DNA of 59,453 nt, taken from contig JAGOLX010000038.1 of the NCBI GenBank assembly GCA_017993835.1, positions 1 through 59,453 on the forward strand. The letters run 5' to 3'. Below, one piece after another: positions 35,301 to 41,515 of the stretch. Source of the DNA: Phycisphaerae bacterium. Its GTDB lineage: Bacteria; Planctomycetota; Phycisphaerae; Sedimentisphaerales; Anaerobacaceae. The translations under genes and the position numbers were made by a program. The notes beneath the pieces are model-generated. The model did not search any database. It worked only from the letters and a program-made list of their open reading frames with translations, and was not told where the DNA came from. Position 1 is the stretch's first letter. Every line of letters starts with the position of its first letter.

Positions 35301-36433
35301 AACGCCTGCGGATCGACAAACCGCTCACGCTCGAGGGCGCGGGCTGGGACAAGACGACCGTGACAATGGAGAGTCGAATGCCCGAATCGAAGGAACAGGC
35401 CGCAGACCTGGCGGCCCTGTCGGTCCTGTCCGTCGTCGGGACGCGGGACGTGACCATTCGCGGCATCAAGTTCACCGCGCCTGGCCGGCGCCTGCGAGGC
35501 GCGTCCCTCCCGACCGCCGTCGTCTCGCTCAACCGATGCGGAGCATGGCTCACGGACTGCGCCGTGATCGGCGGGCCGGGGGACGGAATCCACGTCCTCG
35601 ACGAGTCCAACGTGGCGATGCAGCGATGCCTGGTGGCTGCGGTCTGGGGGACCGGCGTCCGCGTCGGCTCCCCGAAAGACGTGTCCGAAGCGAGCATCGC
35701 AGACAGTGACATCCGCAACTGCCACTACGCAGGCATCCGCATCGCGAAGGGCAACCAGGCGACCGTCGAGCGGTGCCGGGTCTCGGGCGCCGCCTGGCAC
35801 GGGATTCGTTACGACGACGCGTCGCCGGTGATCGCAGGCAATCTGATTTTCGCCAGCGCCCGCTCCGGCATCTACGCCTCCGGCCGGACGCAGGCGACCA
35901 TCAAAGGAAACCTCTTCTGGGCCAACGAGATGTGCGGCATGTCCTGCTGGTTCCAGGACAACGACCGGATCGAAGGCAACACCTTCGTCCAGAACAAGCG
36001 CTCGGGACTCGAAATCATCGGCGCCTCGAAGCCGGACGTTCGCAACAACATCTTCTACGCCAGTCCCGCGGGCGTCTCTCTCGGCGACGTCGCCGATGAT
36101 TCGCCCTTCGCCAAGTCCGACGGCGCGGCGCCGCTCGAAGGCAACATCTTCTGGACCAACGAGCAGGCGATTCGGCGCGGAGGCGGTGCCGTCACCGAAC
36201 AGGCCGCGGTGCTCGATGAGAAGGCGGGCGTCTCCTTCGACCCGCGATTCGTAGCGCCGGACGCCAGGGACTTCTCGCTGAGGGCGGACTCCCCCGCCCG
36301 GAAGAAGGGCATCGGCGCCGCCGACCTGATCCCATTCGCCAGTCCCTGGCCGATCCAGCCGGAGGAATCGGCCATCATCCCGCGAGGGGACACCCGCGAT
36401 TCCCGCCAGTGGCGCGATCCGCTGGTCCAGTAG
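26360..36433 (+). CDS. Giant BlaR1-like M56 membrane metallopeptidase with multidomain extracytoplasmic sensor (3357 aa)
   Basis: ATG 26360 follows GGAGG. Residues 1-375 are an M56 domain with four membrane segments (about 17-37, 48-63, 148-167, 355-374), the zinc motif HELAH (246-250, in HELAHVKRGD) and the distal Glu region REQAVDETVL. After the last helix about 2980 residues lie outside. In order: a module opening NGVTVELLGVCEHP (about 397), repeated at about 885 and, diverged, about 1200; companion blocks with VMLDLATGQF and VILDLATGKL (about 742 and 1047); a SecD P1-head-like domain (about 1725-1830, GRSAIGLTLNQKGASLF...VGRPLAILVHG); a LamG-like domain (about 1850-2077, SFDGVDDCLIV...CWTFEEGTG); a beta domain; TPR-like helices (about 2270-2375); two related HEAT-like blocks (about 2500-2640 and 2665-2790); a NosD-type right-handed beta-helix (about 2956-3307). 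BlaR1 itself has about 600 residues. It probably senses an envelope or carbohydrate signal and inactivates the upstream BlaI. Confidence 0.9.
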   Translation: MNTIVETINAAGRAFVGFSLPMLIQSSVLIVILLGVDAVLRRKVRAVFRYWIWLLVLAKLVLPPSLGSPMSVGTWFGDKLEVPTMLPFEPEPPSAEPSPLVSAILSAPDPMFRQPPLSPPQAAGPTAPPPTVEASAPVQTPMVSLSWQGLTLLAWAAVAIALTLLLVQRAFFVRGLVGQAQEANRALLDAMEDCRGRLGLRRRIGLRLSPNASSPAVCGLLHPTVLIPQSLAPRLHSHDLHAVLLHELAHVKRGDLWVNLAQTLLQIAYFYNPLLWLANAMIRRTREQAVDETVLVAMGETAKQYPEILVNIAKLAFRRRPALSLRLIGVVESKSALTGRIKHILSRPIPKTAKLGIVGLLVIGLVAAILLPMAADERSASPPDVDQEQPSIFTRTLPNGVTVELLGVCEHPGEGKSWWRPDGDGLLAEIPYRTGRTTLAPSPEDVAYKFAVRLHRVPRQGLGSIMVIPSLGTLAGNIPSATSGRFIDDLYWAEVALPRGQQECSICCVVATGAWETTARMPVEALNGQGVTIRGVTFSSPADDPETDATISVSCNIGDWLSRVVAVTAEGRVIGIPSVQCNRPPQTRIRQAIVQFPGLTLAEIEEFQFQRRPWRWVEFENVSLQPGHKTDVRINAASEDVGDAVPEGMVGTWRLENPEGDDQQMAVFPDGRVLVLYPDGHEDRTHYCNGFLTLGNHGCVRVQTILRANGTILQYLTGEDGDLFARRWRRVAAQPTAGAISREIVLPDVDHEAVMLDLATGQFVPTPRVEPPERLLETIKELGKGDLVLDGQSLILVRGATSKQAQEGPEGLVKIIRIGSPLPQIVTVTAADGTQYRIDVRSVDDKACTFTYSPISTAGGASGGAPGEPATPDTKPSDSGLVARLANGVTIELLGVCEHPNESNQWWRADGLPLQKAPCYNSGLSRRPSREGTVYAFAIRMDSVPEGMQTVVAIPSSHALMSSDSSQDEYGRLIEDIWWVEAVLPEVRRTCTVRCEVGNRTWVEFQGVSLQPGRKTRVEVRMEPRRPYAGTSIPGDKEEQTRANAPAREILLPEVNRRRVILDLATGKLLPLPSVETEPQKIQQALRTRDKGDVVYDVDLLDRTLVLLRDATSEQGWAEIGKSFTTGYFVARDVPETLNVTTREGRQYEITVLSANPHDCTLRYSPISADRDVGGDILAGHTTADAATAANASDSGLVAQLANGVTITLLAYSRLGEAGLEWWTPRGERTAIPGVYEADVEGHGTVLALRAEPMPEVGVFASLCQPPDVKQELKPVWRVGDGDIWLVPLGEGRSYVNVELMAQVRDPIVAKAVAREGFSLPVGFQADQQGAAWISDVNQVDSDSTAFSAPAGPDAPGVVAALDVSGQVHSLHRVRRGDLETMYGLELSGRRRYETDIPLDRFAGIVVEGYSERAALMRLGNLSLRPGQPTQVRVEVEPGLRGPWWHRSESDSKLDDFCGRLVGYAEAHGGSYPANESALRAVCSDELWTWLQGHVVYLGAGKSPTRDEGVPIAYERTLLSFGFGTHMLYSDGNVEFVVPSKLKELGIPTGDDRRKQGDPDAKQKMNQLALAINKFADNHQGNLPVALSALSSYLDDPQTRAWLDENVTYVGKGNVNRRGAGSIVTAFERNPQPTGERYVLFLDYHIELAGPQRLAELNIENAGQVKGGPLEFRIAVDLASLDSVAIERYQQALVNGNNPPEADFAWFPTRAGMTGFPQVPAQEREGTTYVLLWNKPPHVILPSQDWGLDKVYRTTDANGRSAIGLTLNQKGASLFHDITAVNVGRPLAILVHGEVVSMPHIMSPLDGRSALITGSLTEREVADMMATLRPVRETTTDRDGATAGPLGRYTLSFDGVDDCLIVPASPSLRLKPPFFIEVWARPDYSAPSSSSPEDRTGALAMCLIRQGRELRGASRPEVDETEKANADGWPPLPRDRVTLTNLQSGGFMGLVRGGFFAVQENGKAMQTGILRKNQLGVDRAGWQHFYVSLDDASEYVPSDGPLVIGGDLAPHIPAFKGQIAEIRIWNGVPRGRDTRYVGTTSVTGTEPNLVACWTFEEGTGQIVRDISRNGNHARLGNSGDADDADPTWIDLMQTDPVAARANVTLTLGGDDPLGLFYNEHGLWFELDNHGSDSVEINPHPLDQDENRRGEWGYVEVLAEDGTSVTYKRRESPPSVHKIPPGKRYKVQDFLNGMPLRESGPGVYKVRLTLRVRNARTDEVAFVPSNWHTFRVTPAGRWPDQVRGPYVELREAEAFAATCNYGHGSHDEAIQRLLSLAEKYTGTKYALEAYFTAADQANTASYGPGDLAAYQAKRREYHREIVKRWPDVVNHYTIYARLHTYFGMPESEFIQSRRETYRWLLSITEEQKIASIRAYGAFTVRPSDEPTDENLRQSLLSLNQYISQTKQMLETSIPDIAADASTPPAGSETLTNTVRDATPNTLAAALASDRVKGRAEGGLAWQRTDRYVPPDPDGFFPDDPEGGKRLDSLFQAVDKDARSDDEILSTVRQGFRRTTQHRTLVLSWIGNRYIWNKDPQNAQAIEIMYHAAPLEQHYAVYFGLSVTRHKTPNILRTLADICMRGEEVGRITWGLGDQRDAMLAYITPHLQDSDPDKRQTAELLVKHFKGELDFEQWQREKRDEQARARLGDQLPQIRQTLLAGDSEARRQAFVTLARSGGSVLDDSFLPALQAAASDPSSEVRNDVVRTVGGRWIWSAQQQDPNAIALTLRLSSDSDREVRYNAVYYGLSTVRDKSDAVVRRLVEMALAEHENNLYGRIVWGLKGPMQATPASFTQALAEHLDRAKADLHYAASVYQLHRDVLGTEPADDWGLARVRDRYPDDLFVIPFSAREPFKPADADALWTEFSAALPAGVTAERLAGWYDSRATVCRAKIRGKERAEAVRTAIENHPRLRAGEITPLTVPMQLFLEERGSPASTRAQVASPQPRAESGTETPTGPGPIQQKIDAAAPGDTIRLEAGTYHERLRIDKPLTLEGAGWDKTTVTMESRMPESKEQAADLAALSVLSVVGTRDVTIRGIKFTAPGRRLRGASLPTAVVSLNRCGAWLTDCAVIGGPGDGIHVLDESNVAMQRCLVAAVWGTGVRVGSPKDVSEASIADSDIRNCHYAGIRIAKGNQATVERCRVSGAAWHGIRYDDASPVIAGNLIFASARSGIYASGRTQATIKGNLFWANEMCGMSCWFQDNDRIEGNTFVQNKRSGLEIIGASKPDVRNNIFYASPAGVSLGDVADDSPFAKSDGAAPLEGNIFWTNEQAIRRGGGAVTEQAAVLDEKAGVSFDPRFVAPDARDFSLRADSPARKKGIGAADLIPFASPWPIQPEESAIIPRGDTRDSRQWRDPLVQ

Positions 36434-36471
36434 AGTATACCGAGGGCATGGAGGGCACTGAGTAGAGTCCC

Positions 36472-36518
36472 TTAGAACGTGTGTGCTACGACGACCTGCC
36501 TTTTCATACACGTTCTAA
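36472..36518. repeat. Perfect 11-bp inverted repeat with 25-base loop
   Basis: TTAGAACGTGT (36472-36482) and ACACGTTCTAA (36508-36518) are exact complements, beginning 39 bases after the M56 stop. No T-run follows, so it is a poor terminator; it resembles a REP/MITE end pair. From 36519 to 36810 I see nothing convincing. Confidence 0.65.
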
Positions 36519-36810
36519 GACGCGGTAGCGAGGGCGCCCTGCACAACCGGGGGTTCTGCTCGTTCGGGGTTCCCGAGTCCTGAATGTACTGGCTGGGTCG
36601 AAACGCCGCCGGCACAGAGCGAATCCGCTGTGACCCGATGGCCCGGAAGCCGGCCAGTCCCGTGGCGTATCAGGTCGCCACGGCGCCGCAAGTACGCGGC
36701 AGCACCTGCAGAACCTGGGGGCGGTTCCACCCGCTTGTCTCGCGGAATGTGGTGGCCGATCGACCGTACCGCGGCAGCTACGTCTTCAACAACTGACCAG
36801 CCGCATGACT

Positions 36811-36845
36811 GAAAAGGGGCTGCACACGATACCGGTGCAGCCCCC
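36811..36845 (-). terminator. Intrinsic terminator of the PEP-CTERM gene
   Basis: On the minus strand GGGGCTGCAC (36844-36835), a 9-base loop, GTGCAGCCCC (36825-36816) and then TTTT. It lies 29 bases after the stop at 36874: a textbook rho-independent terminator. Confidence 0.9.
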
Positions 36846-36873
36846 GATACCGACAGAACCGTCCTTGTCTCGC

Positions 36874-37542
36874 CTACAGCGTCCGACGTCTGCGAAGCCA
36901 ACTGACGAGGCCTGCGCCAACGCTGCCCAACAGGACAGCGGCTGGGGCAGGAATCGCTGCCGTGCCCTCGACAAGAGAGAAATTGTCGACAAACGCGTAC
37001 ATGTTATATTCCGCCCCATTTCTTACTGTAAGAAATGACGCGTCGACAGACGCAACAAAACTGTAATCGAATTGCGTCCATTCCGTCTCGCTGGTGGGCG
37101 CCCCAGAGAAGATCAGTGTGCCAAAACTCGATGCGCTGTCGGAAAGCCCGATCTCGACTGATCCCCAACCCGATCCCTGTTTGCTCGCGGCAAAGAACTG
37201 CAGAACGTATGCGTTTCCGCTGACAACGGGTGACAAGAGATCGAGTGAGAAGGCGTCAGCATATGTTGGATAACCCCCATATTGATGGAGACCCAGTTTC
37301 CAGTTCCCACTCTGCGGCGCGATTCCGAAGTCCAGCCCGGTAACCAGATCGATCTCCTGAGAATTGCCGAACGCAGTTGCATCAGCTACTGTCGCGTCGA
37401 AGGTAGCATTCGACATGTTGAAGATGGTCGCGACGGCGGTGTTGTCTTCAATATCGCCATTGGCAATCACGTTCGCCTGCGCCGCTCCAGCCACCGCCAA
37501 AACCATGAGTGCCAGTGCACAAGTTGTTCCGAACTTCTTCAT
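36874..37542 (-). CDS. PEP-CTERM sorting-signal protein
   Basis: The product has 222 residues and starts at ATG 37542 after GGAGGAG. Residues 1-23 are a signal peptide (ALALMVLAVAGAAQA). The body (24-195) is a beta-rich domain of unknown function, with a predicted jelly-roll pattern (GNWKLGLHQYGGY...TEWTQFDYSFVASVDASFLTVRN). The C-terminus IPAPAAVLLGSVGAGLVSWLRRRRTL is a PEP-CTERM signal: a PxP-type motif, a transmembrane helix and a basic end. An exosortase would cleave and anchor it; none is in this window. It is monocistronic with its own terminator. Confidence 0.88.
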   Translation of the reverse strand: MKKFGTTCALALMVLAVAGAAQANVIANGDIEDNTAVATIFNMSNATFDATVADATAFGNSQEIDLVTGLDFGIAPQSGNWKLGLHQYGGYPTYADAFSLDLLSPVVSGNAYVLQFFAASKQGSGWGSVEIGLSDSASSFGTLIFSGAPTSETEWTQFDYSFVASVDASFLTVRNGAEYNMYAFVDNFSLVEGTAAIPAPAAVLLGSVGAGLVSWLRRRRTL

Positions 37543-37954
37543 TCAAGTCTCCTCCAGAATTCGTATTGCCTGTCGGGCACACACCTGCCATAGGGGGAAC
37601 GTGCTCACCCCGGGAAGTCCAAACGATTGAGCTAGCTTGCATCCCAGCCGATCCTGCCATTTTACCACCGACTGTCAAGAGGCTACTGCCCACATTACCT
37701 CTACCGGGCTTCTGCATTCGGGAATTCCGGGGACGCCGAACCTGTTTCGACTGGTTTGTGGAGGCAAGAAGGCGGTAGAAGAGCCCGCTGGAGACACGGG
37801 GGAGGGTATGGGCAGGCGAGAAGACCAGGAATAAGGTGGGCACAGCCTGCCCTGCCGCTGTCGCAATTCGCGCACACCTCCACCCTGCCAGCGGTTGTAG
37901 GACTTCTCTTCATCCTCCATGCTTCTATGGCGACGACGGGGGCTGCTAACTGCC

Positions 37955-38135
37955 CTTTCTCCCTCCTCGTCTCCTGCCACGGCGCGTGGACCTCGGCCCG
38001 CCGCTCGGGCGGCCATTCCTTCGGGAAGTTCACTCTGGTGAACTCGCCAAACGCCTCGACCGCGGCACGGTCAGGGGCCCGTGCCGCATCGACTTCATCC
38101 TGGAAACAGCCAACTGGGCGGACGCGACCGTCGAC
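37955..38135 (-). pseudogene. Relic of an HNH-AP2 endonuclease gene
   Basis: In one minus-strand frame this stretch reads CFQDEVDAARAPDRAAVEAF then GEFTRVNFPKEWPPERRAEV, clearly homologous to the C-terminus of the intact gene at 40376-41089 (CKDEIEAARTYDRAAVEECG, EFARVNFPQEWPPERRAEVH). The HNH part and N-terminal Cys region are absent and there is no proper start, so this is a decayed or partial copy. Confidence 0.75.
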
Positions 38136-38236
38136 ACGGGACTGGACGAAGATCTCTACCTCTGCTTGCGGCACGGAGCAATCGCATGTCCCCCTGTGCG
38201 GCATATCTCTCGGACTACACAGGCGAAATGGCCAGG

Positions 38237-38302
38237 TTCGTAGTGACGCCGTAAGGCGTTGTCTGCCGCGATCGGGAGGATGTGCCCTTACGAGCACCCT
38301 GC
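38237..38302 (-). repeat. Dispersed repeat with GTAGTG/CACTAC ends, copy 2
   Basis: Inverted relative to 4603-4671. Shared blocks include CGTAGTGACGCCGT(A/G)AGGCG and GGATGTGCCCTTACG (reverse complement of the other copy's AAGGGCA-ATCCTC block). Confidence 0.6.
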
Positions 38303-38451
38303 AAGCCGATCGATCCTGTGATATGCAATTGCCCTCGCTTGCGGCAGCGGACCCTTGAAGGAACCCAGTCGCCTGGATAAGATCGCTGTCGTCGCGGTCA
38401 CGATGGCCCGTTCTGAAGTTCCGCGGGGGAGACCCCGGGCAAGGAGACGCT

Positions 38452-39873
38452 ATGATATGCTTCGAGACGATCGGCGCGCACGCGGACAACGGCGTGGTTC
38501 GTCCCACGCGCCCGTCCCGTGAAACCGCCCAGAGACCTTGGTTGAGGGGAAGTAGCGGTGTGCCGGTCGCGATAATCGTCTGCCTGTTCGTGGCCGCCGC
38601 AGGTGGTGCCGATCCCCTGCTCTTCGACACGAACGACGCAGGTGCGACCTCGCGGGACATCGGGCCCGTCAACCCGTGCAAAGTCGTTCCTCTCGATCCC
38701 GAGTACGGCGGGCAATGGGTCGTCGCCGCCGATCTCGACGCCGATGGCCAAGTCGAATTCGTCGCCTGCGAGAACCACAATGTCGGCGATGTACACTACA
38801 CATCCGCCGCGGTGGCGCAGGATCTCGACGGCGCCGTCCTTTGGCGATGGGGCAATCCAAACATCGGACGAAAGCACTGGCATCACGATGTCGCGTGCCA
38901 GATCCATGACTGGGACGGCGACGGGCAGCCCGAAGTCGTCCTCGCGACGCAAGGCGCCATCGTCGAACTCGACGGGCGGACCGGGCGGGAAAAACGCCGG
39001 ATTCGAATCCCCGAGGAGGCCACCGACTGCATCGCCTTCGCGGATCTCAGCGGGCGAGGCCGGCCCACCGACGTCCTGGTCAAGGACCGCTACCGCAACA
39101 TCTACGCATACGACCGCTCGGGCGAGTTGCTCTGGCACGTCACCGATCCCGGCGGCTATCGCACCGCTCACCAGGCTCGCCCGATCGATCTCGACCGCGA
39201 CGGCAGGGACGAAATCGCCGCCGGCTACGCCATGCTCAATGCTGACGGTTCGATCCGCTGGGTATTCAAGTCCTCCACAATCGATCTGAACCGAGGCCAT
39301 CTGGATTGCATCCGACTCCTCCGTCAGGGCGACAAACCCGAAGACGCCCGCCTGGTCCTCACGCTCTGCGGCGCCAACGGCATCGCCATGATCGACGGCA
39401 ACGGCAAGACCCTCTGGGAACGGGCAGGCAGTCACTACGAGTCCATCGACGTCGGGCGCGTTATGCCGGAGCGCGCGGGATTGCAGATCCTCGTGGATAT
39501 CGATCACCAGCCCTTCGGTAAGGGACCGCTGTGCCTCCTCGATGAAGCGGGCGTCCTGCTGGGCCGAATCAACACCGAGTACGCTCGCCATCACGACCTG
39601 CTCGACTGGGATGGCGACGGCTTCGACGAGATCTTCAACGCCCACAGCGGCGTGATCTACGACAGCGACGGGCGGCGCATCGCCACCCTTGCCGCCCCGC
39701 CGGCTGCGGACAAAGGCGAGCGGAGCATCCTCGCCGGCGACTTCACAGGCGACGGCGTCATGGACGTCGCCCTTGTCACGACCACCGCCGTCTATGTATT
39801 CAAAAACGACAAGGGCGTCCAGCGCACAGGCCGCATCGGTTTGGGAACCGAGCTCAACTTCACGTTCTATTGA
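38452..39873 (+). CDS. Secreted FG-GAP/rhamnogalacturonan-lyase-11-like propeller protein
   Basis: The product has 473 residues. ATG 38452 has a good AAGGAG site; an in-frame GTG at 38560 (residue 37) also has GAGGGGA and would give a compact signal peptide (VPVAIIVCLFVAAAGGA), so the start is undecided. The mature part is a beta-propeller with repeated Asp-rich calcium-type loops: DLDADGQVEFV, DWDGDGQPEVV, DLDRDGRDEIA, DWDGDGFDEIF, DFTGDGVMDVA. The order of blades and the motif RGHLDCIRL followed by VMPERAGLQILVDID resemble PL11 rhamnogalacturonan lyases, but it is shorter than most and catalytic residues cannot be assigned. Pectin side-chain binding or lysis is possible. Confidence 0.75.
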   Translation: MICFETIGAHADNGVVRPTRPSRETAQRPWLRGSSGVPVAIIVCLFVAAAGGADPLLFDTNDAGATSRDIGPVNPCKVVPLDPEYGGQWVVAADLDADGQVEFVACENHNVGDVHYTSAAVAQDLDGAVLWRWGNPNIGRKHWHHDVACQIHDWDGDGQPEVVLATQGAIVELDGRTGREKRRIRIPEEATDCIAFADLSGRGRPTDVLVKDRYRNIYAYDRSGELLWHVTDPGGYRTAHQARPIDLDRDGRDEIAAGYAMLNADGSIRWVFKSSTIDLNRGHLDCIRLLRQGDKPEDARLVLTLCGANGIAMIDGNGKTLWERAGSHYESIDVGRVMPERAGLQILVDIDHQPFGKGPLCLLDEAGVLLGRINTEYARHHDLLDWDGDGFDEIFNAHSGVIYDSDGRRIATLAAPPAADKGERSILAGDFTGDGVMDVALVTTTAVYVFKNDKGVQRTGRIGLGTELNFTFY

Positions 39874-40375
39874 CCCTCCGGATCGGCGAAACACGCCGTC
39901 CTGGCAGGAAGACGCGCCGATCGCACCAGATTGTGGCCCTCATGTGGGTGCATGACCGTACCCGCGTGCGTGCAACGGGGTTCACGGAGACCCTCGATTG
40001 TCATTCCCGCGAAAAGCCTGCCCTCGACCTGATCGGGGGCGGGAATTCACTCATCAGGTCGCGCCCAGTCCCACGGTTCCAGGGTTCCTGCTTGGCTTGG
40101 AGCGGCCTTCGGCCGCAACCCAAAGAGCAACAGCCGAAAGCAACGAAAAAGGGGGTGAAAAGGGGGAAAACCGCCGCCTCCTCGTCTTCATTTTTCGCCT
40201 TCTTTCGTTTCTTTCGGCTCAATTCCCCTTTCTTCTTGCGGCTCGTCTTGCCGGGAAAACAAGATGTCGCGCCATTGCAGTGCAGGAATGACAGAGTCGC
40301 AGCAATATCTCGTCGCTCTGCGGGAGGTCGCAACTGCGGTCATGCACTCCTCTCATGTCTCCGGTGCCAGGCGCC
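39874..40375. other. Intergenic region, no gene seen
   Basis: It contains the second copy of a 35-bp repeat (39977-40011) and a purine/pyrimidine-biased stretch (about 40140-40260, AAAAGGGGG and its complement). No supported gene. Confidence 0.55.
39977..40011 (+). repeat. 35-bp dispersed repeat, copy 2
   Basis: It reads GGGGTTCACGGAGACCC then GATTGTCATTCCCGCG. It matches the reverse complement of 25729-25763 at 32 of 35 positions. Confidence 0.7.
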
Positions 40376-41089
40376 TCACTCCTTCTTGGCCGTCTTCAGC
40401 CACGCCGCGTGGACTTCCGCCCGCCGCTCGGGAGGCCATTCCTGGGGGAAGTTCACTCTGGCGAACTCCCCGCATTCTTCGACTGCCGCCCGGTCGTAGG
40501 TCCGCGCCGCCTCAATCTCGTCCTTGCAGAAGCCGAGCCAGCGATGTACGCCGCCGAAGTCGCATTGGGCGAAGTACTTACCGTGCCGTCGGCTATAGGA
40601 GACACCCTTGAACTGAGAGCAGGCGCCGCGCTGCTTTCGCAGGTTGCCCTGGTTCTCCTTGCGGGTGCAGACGCGGAGATTGAACCGGCAGTTGTTGGCC
40701 TTGTTGCCGTCTGCATGATCCACGACCATCCCGTCGGGCGGCTGCATAATCTCGCGGTGCATGAAGATCTGCTTGCCCCTGCCGGACCGCGCAGGGTACC
40801 CGCCGCTGGTGATGTGCCAGTTCCATCGACTGAGCCACTCGTAGTCCGCGGCGTCCACGTAGGCGTAGAGGCCCTCCGTCAATGGAATGAGCCGGACGTC
40901 GCCGCCGGGTGGATCGGACTTGCGCCGGTAGTTCTTGCAGACCACGCCGGGGACGTCGTGCAACTGGCCCGGCCACTGGGGGTGGTTCGCGCATCGCGGC
41001 ACGATCGGCTGGTCCAGAGACAGCCACCGCAGCCACACTTCCGGATCGCAGACGGAATAAATGCAGTTGTGACAATTCGGTCCCGACAT
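40376..41089 (-). CDS. HNH endonuclease with AP2-like DNA-binding domain
   Basis: The product has 237 residues. ATG 41089 is chosen for its GGAAAGGA site. The N-terminus has a Cys cluster (CHNCIYSVCDPEVW, then VPRC and VCKNYR, residues 6-55) that may bind zinc. In the middle is an HNH motif (IFMHREIMQPPDGMVVDHAD, then GNKANNCRFNLRVCTRKEN), and the C-terminal third is an AP2/ERF-like fold (SQFKGVSYSRRHGKYFAQCD...FCKDEIEAARTYDRAAVE). This arrangement is known from free-standing homing endonucleases of phages and bacteria. A decayed partial copy lies 2.3 kb away. Confidence 0.85.
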   Translation of the reverse strand: MSGPNCHNCIYSVCDPEVWLRWLSLDQPIVPRCANHPQWPGQLHDVPGVVCKNYRRKSDPPGGDVRLIPLTEGLYAYVDAADYEWLSRWNWHITSGGYPARSGRGKQIFMHREIMQPPDGMVVDHADGNKANNCRFNLRVCTRKENQGNLRKQRGACSQFKGVSYSRRHGKYFAQCDFGGVHRWLGFCKDEIEAARTYDRAAVEECGEFARVNFPQEWPPERRAEVHAAWLKTAKKE

Positions 41090-41515
41090 GGTTGGTCCTT
41101 TCCATTCGCTCGCCGGTTGTCGGTTCTCAGTTCTCGCAAGGCGTCGGCCCACCCGCCTGCAGCGGCCCGACCGATGCTCCGACGACCCGCATCATTCACC
41201 GTTCATAATACACCCAGAATAGTTGCCTGTACACACAAATATGCACAAATAACCATTTCATTCACGCAAGTCCTTGTCAGCAAGGGAGTAAGGGCGTCAT
41301 TTTTCTTGCCGCAACAGCCAGGATGCAGAGGGGCTGATGGGGGCCACAGAGGGCACCGAACACACAGAGGCGAACTTGTCAGGTTCAGGCGCGGCGATAG
41401 CCGGTAGGGTGGGCTCCGCCCACCGTCTTCGGGCTCAATGCTCACTCAGAAGCGGGCGAAACGCGGGTGCAGACGGAGGTTCGACAAGGTCCTGGCAAAG
41501 GTCCCCGAGGGAGTG
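41090..41515. other. Intergenic region next to the RAYT unit
   Basis: No gene seen. It contains a GTGGGC palindrome (41403-41430) and fragments of ACACAGAGG-type repeat text. Confidence 0.5.
41403..41430. repeat. GGTAGGGTGGGC palindromic repeat
   Basis: GGTAGGGTGGGCTCCGCCCACC followed by GTCTTC, split here as GGTAGGGTGGGC and TCCGCCCACC. Related copies are at 42643-42668 (shortened), 45431-45458 (inverted, including the GTCTTC tail) and 50175-50196. Confidence 0.8.

Larger units (their letters stand above)
37543..38451. other. Long intergenic region with a gene relic and repeats
   Basis: It holds a GTGGGC-type palindrome remnant (about 37833-37856), a decayed fragment of an AP2-domain gene (37955-38135) and a repeat shared with 4603-4671 (38237-38302). 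Otherwise no gene is supported. Confidence 0.6.

Noticed and set aside
36515-36901. 128-codon minus-strand frame downstream of the PEP-CTERM gene
   Set aside because: It spans a clear intrinsic terminator and overlaps the end of the PEP-CTERM gene; no ribosome site.
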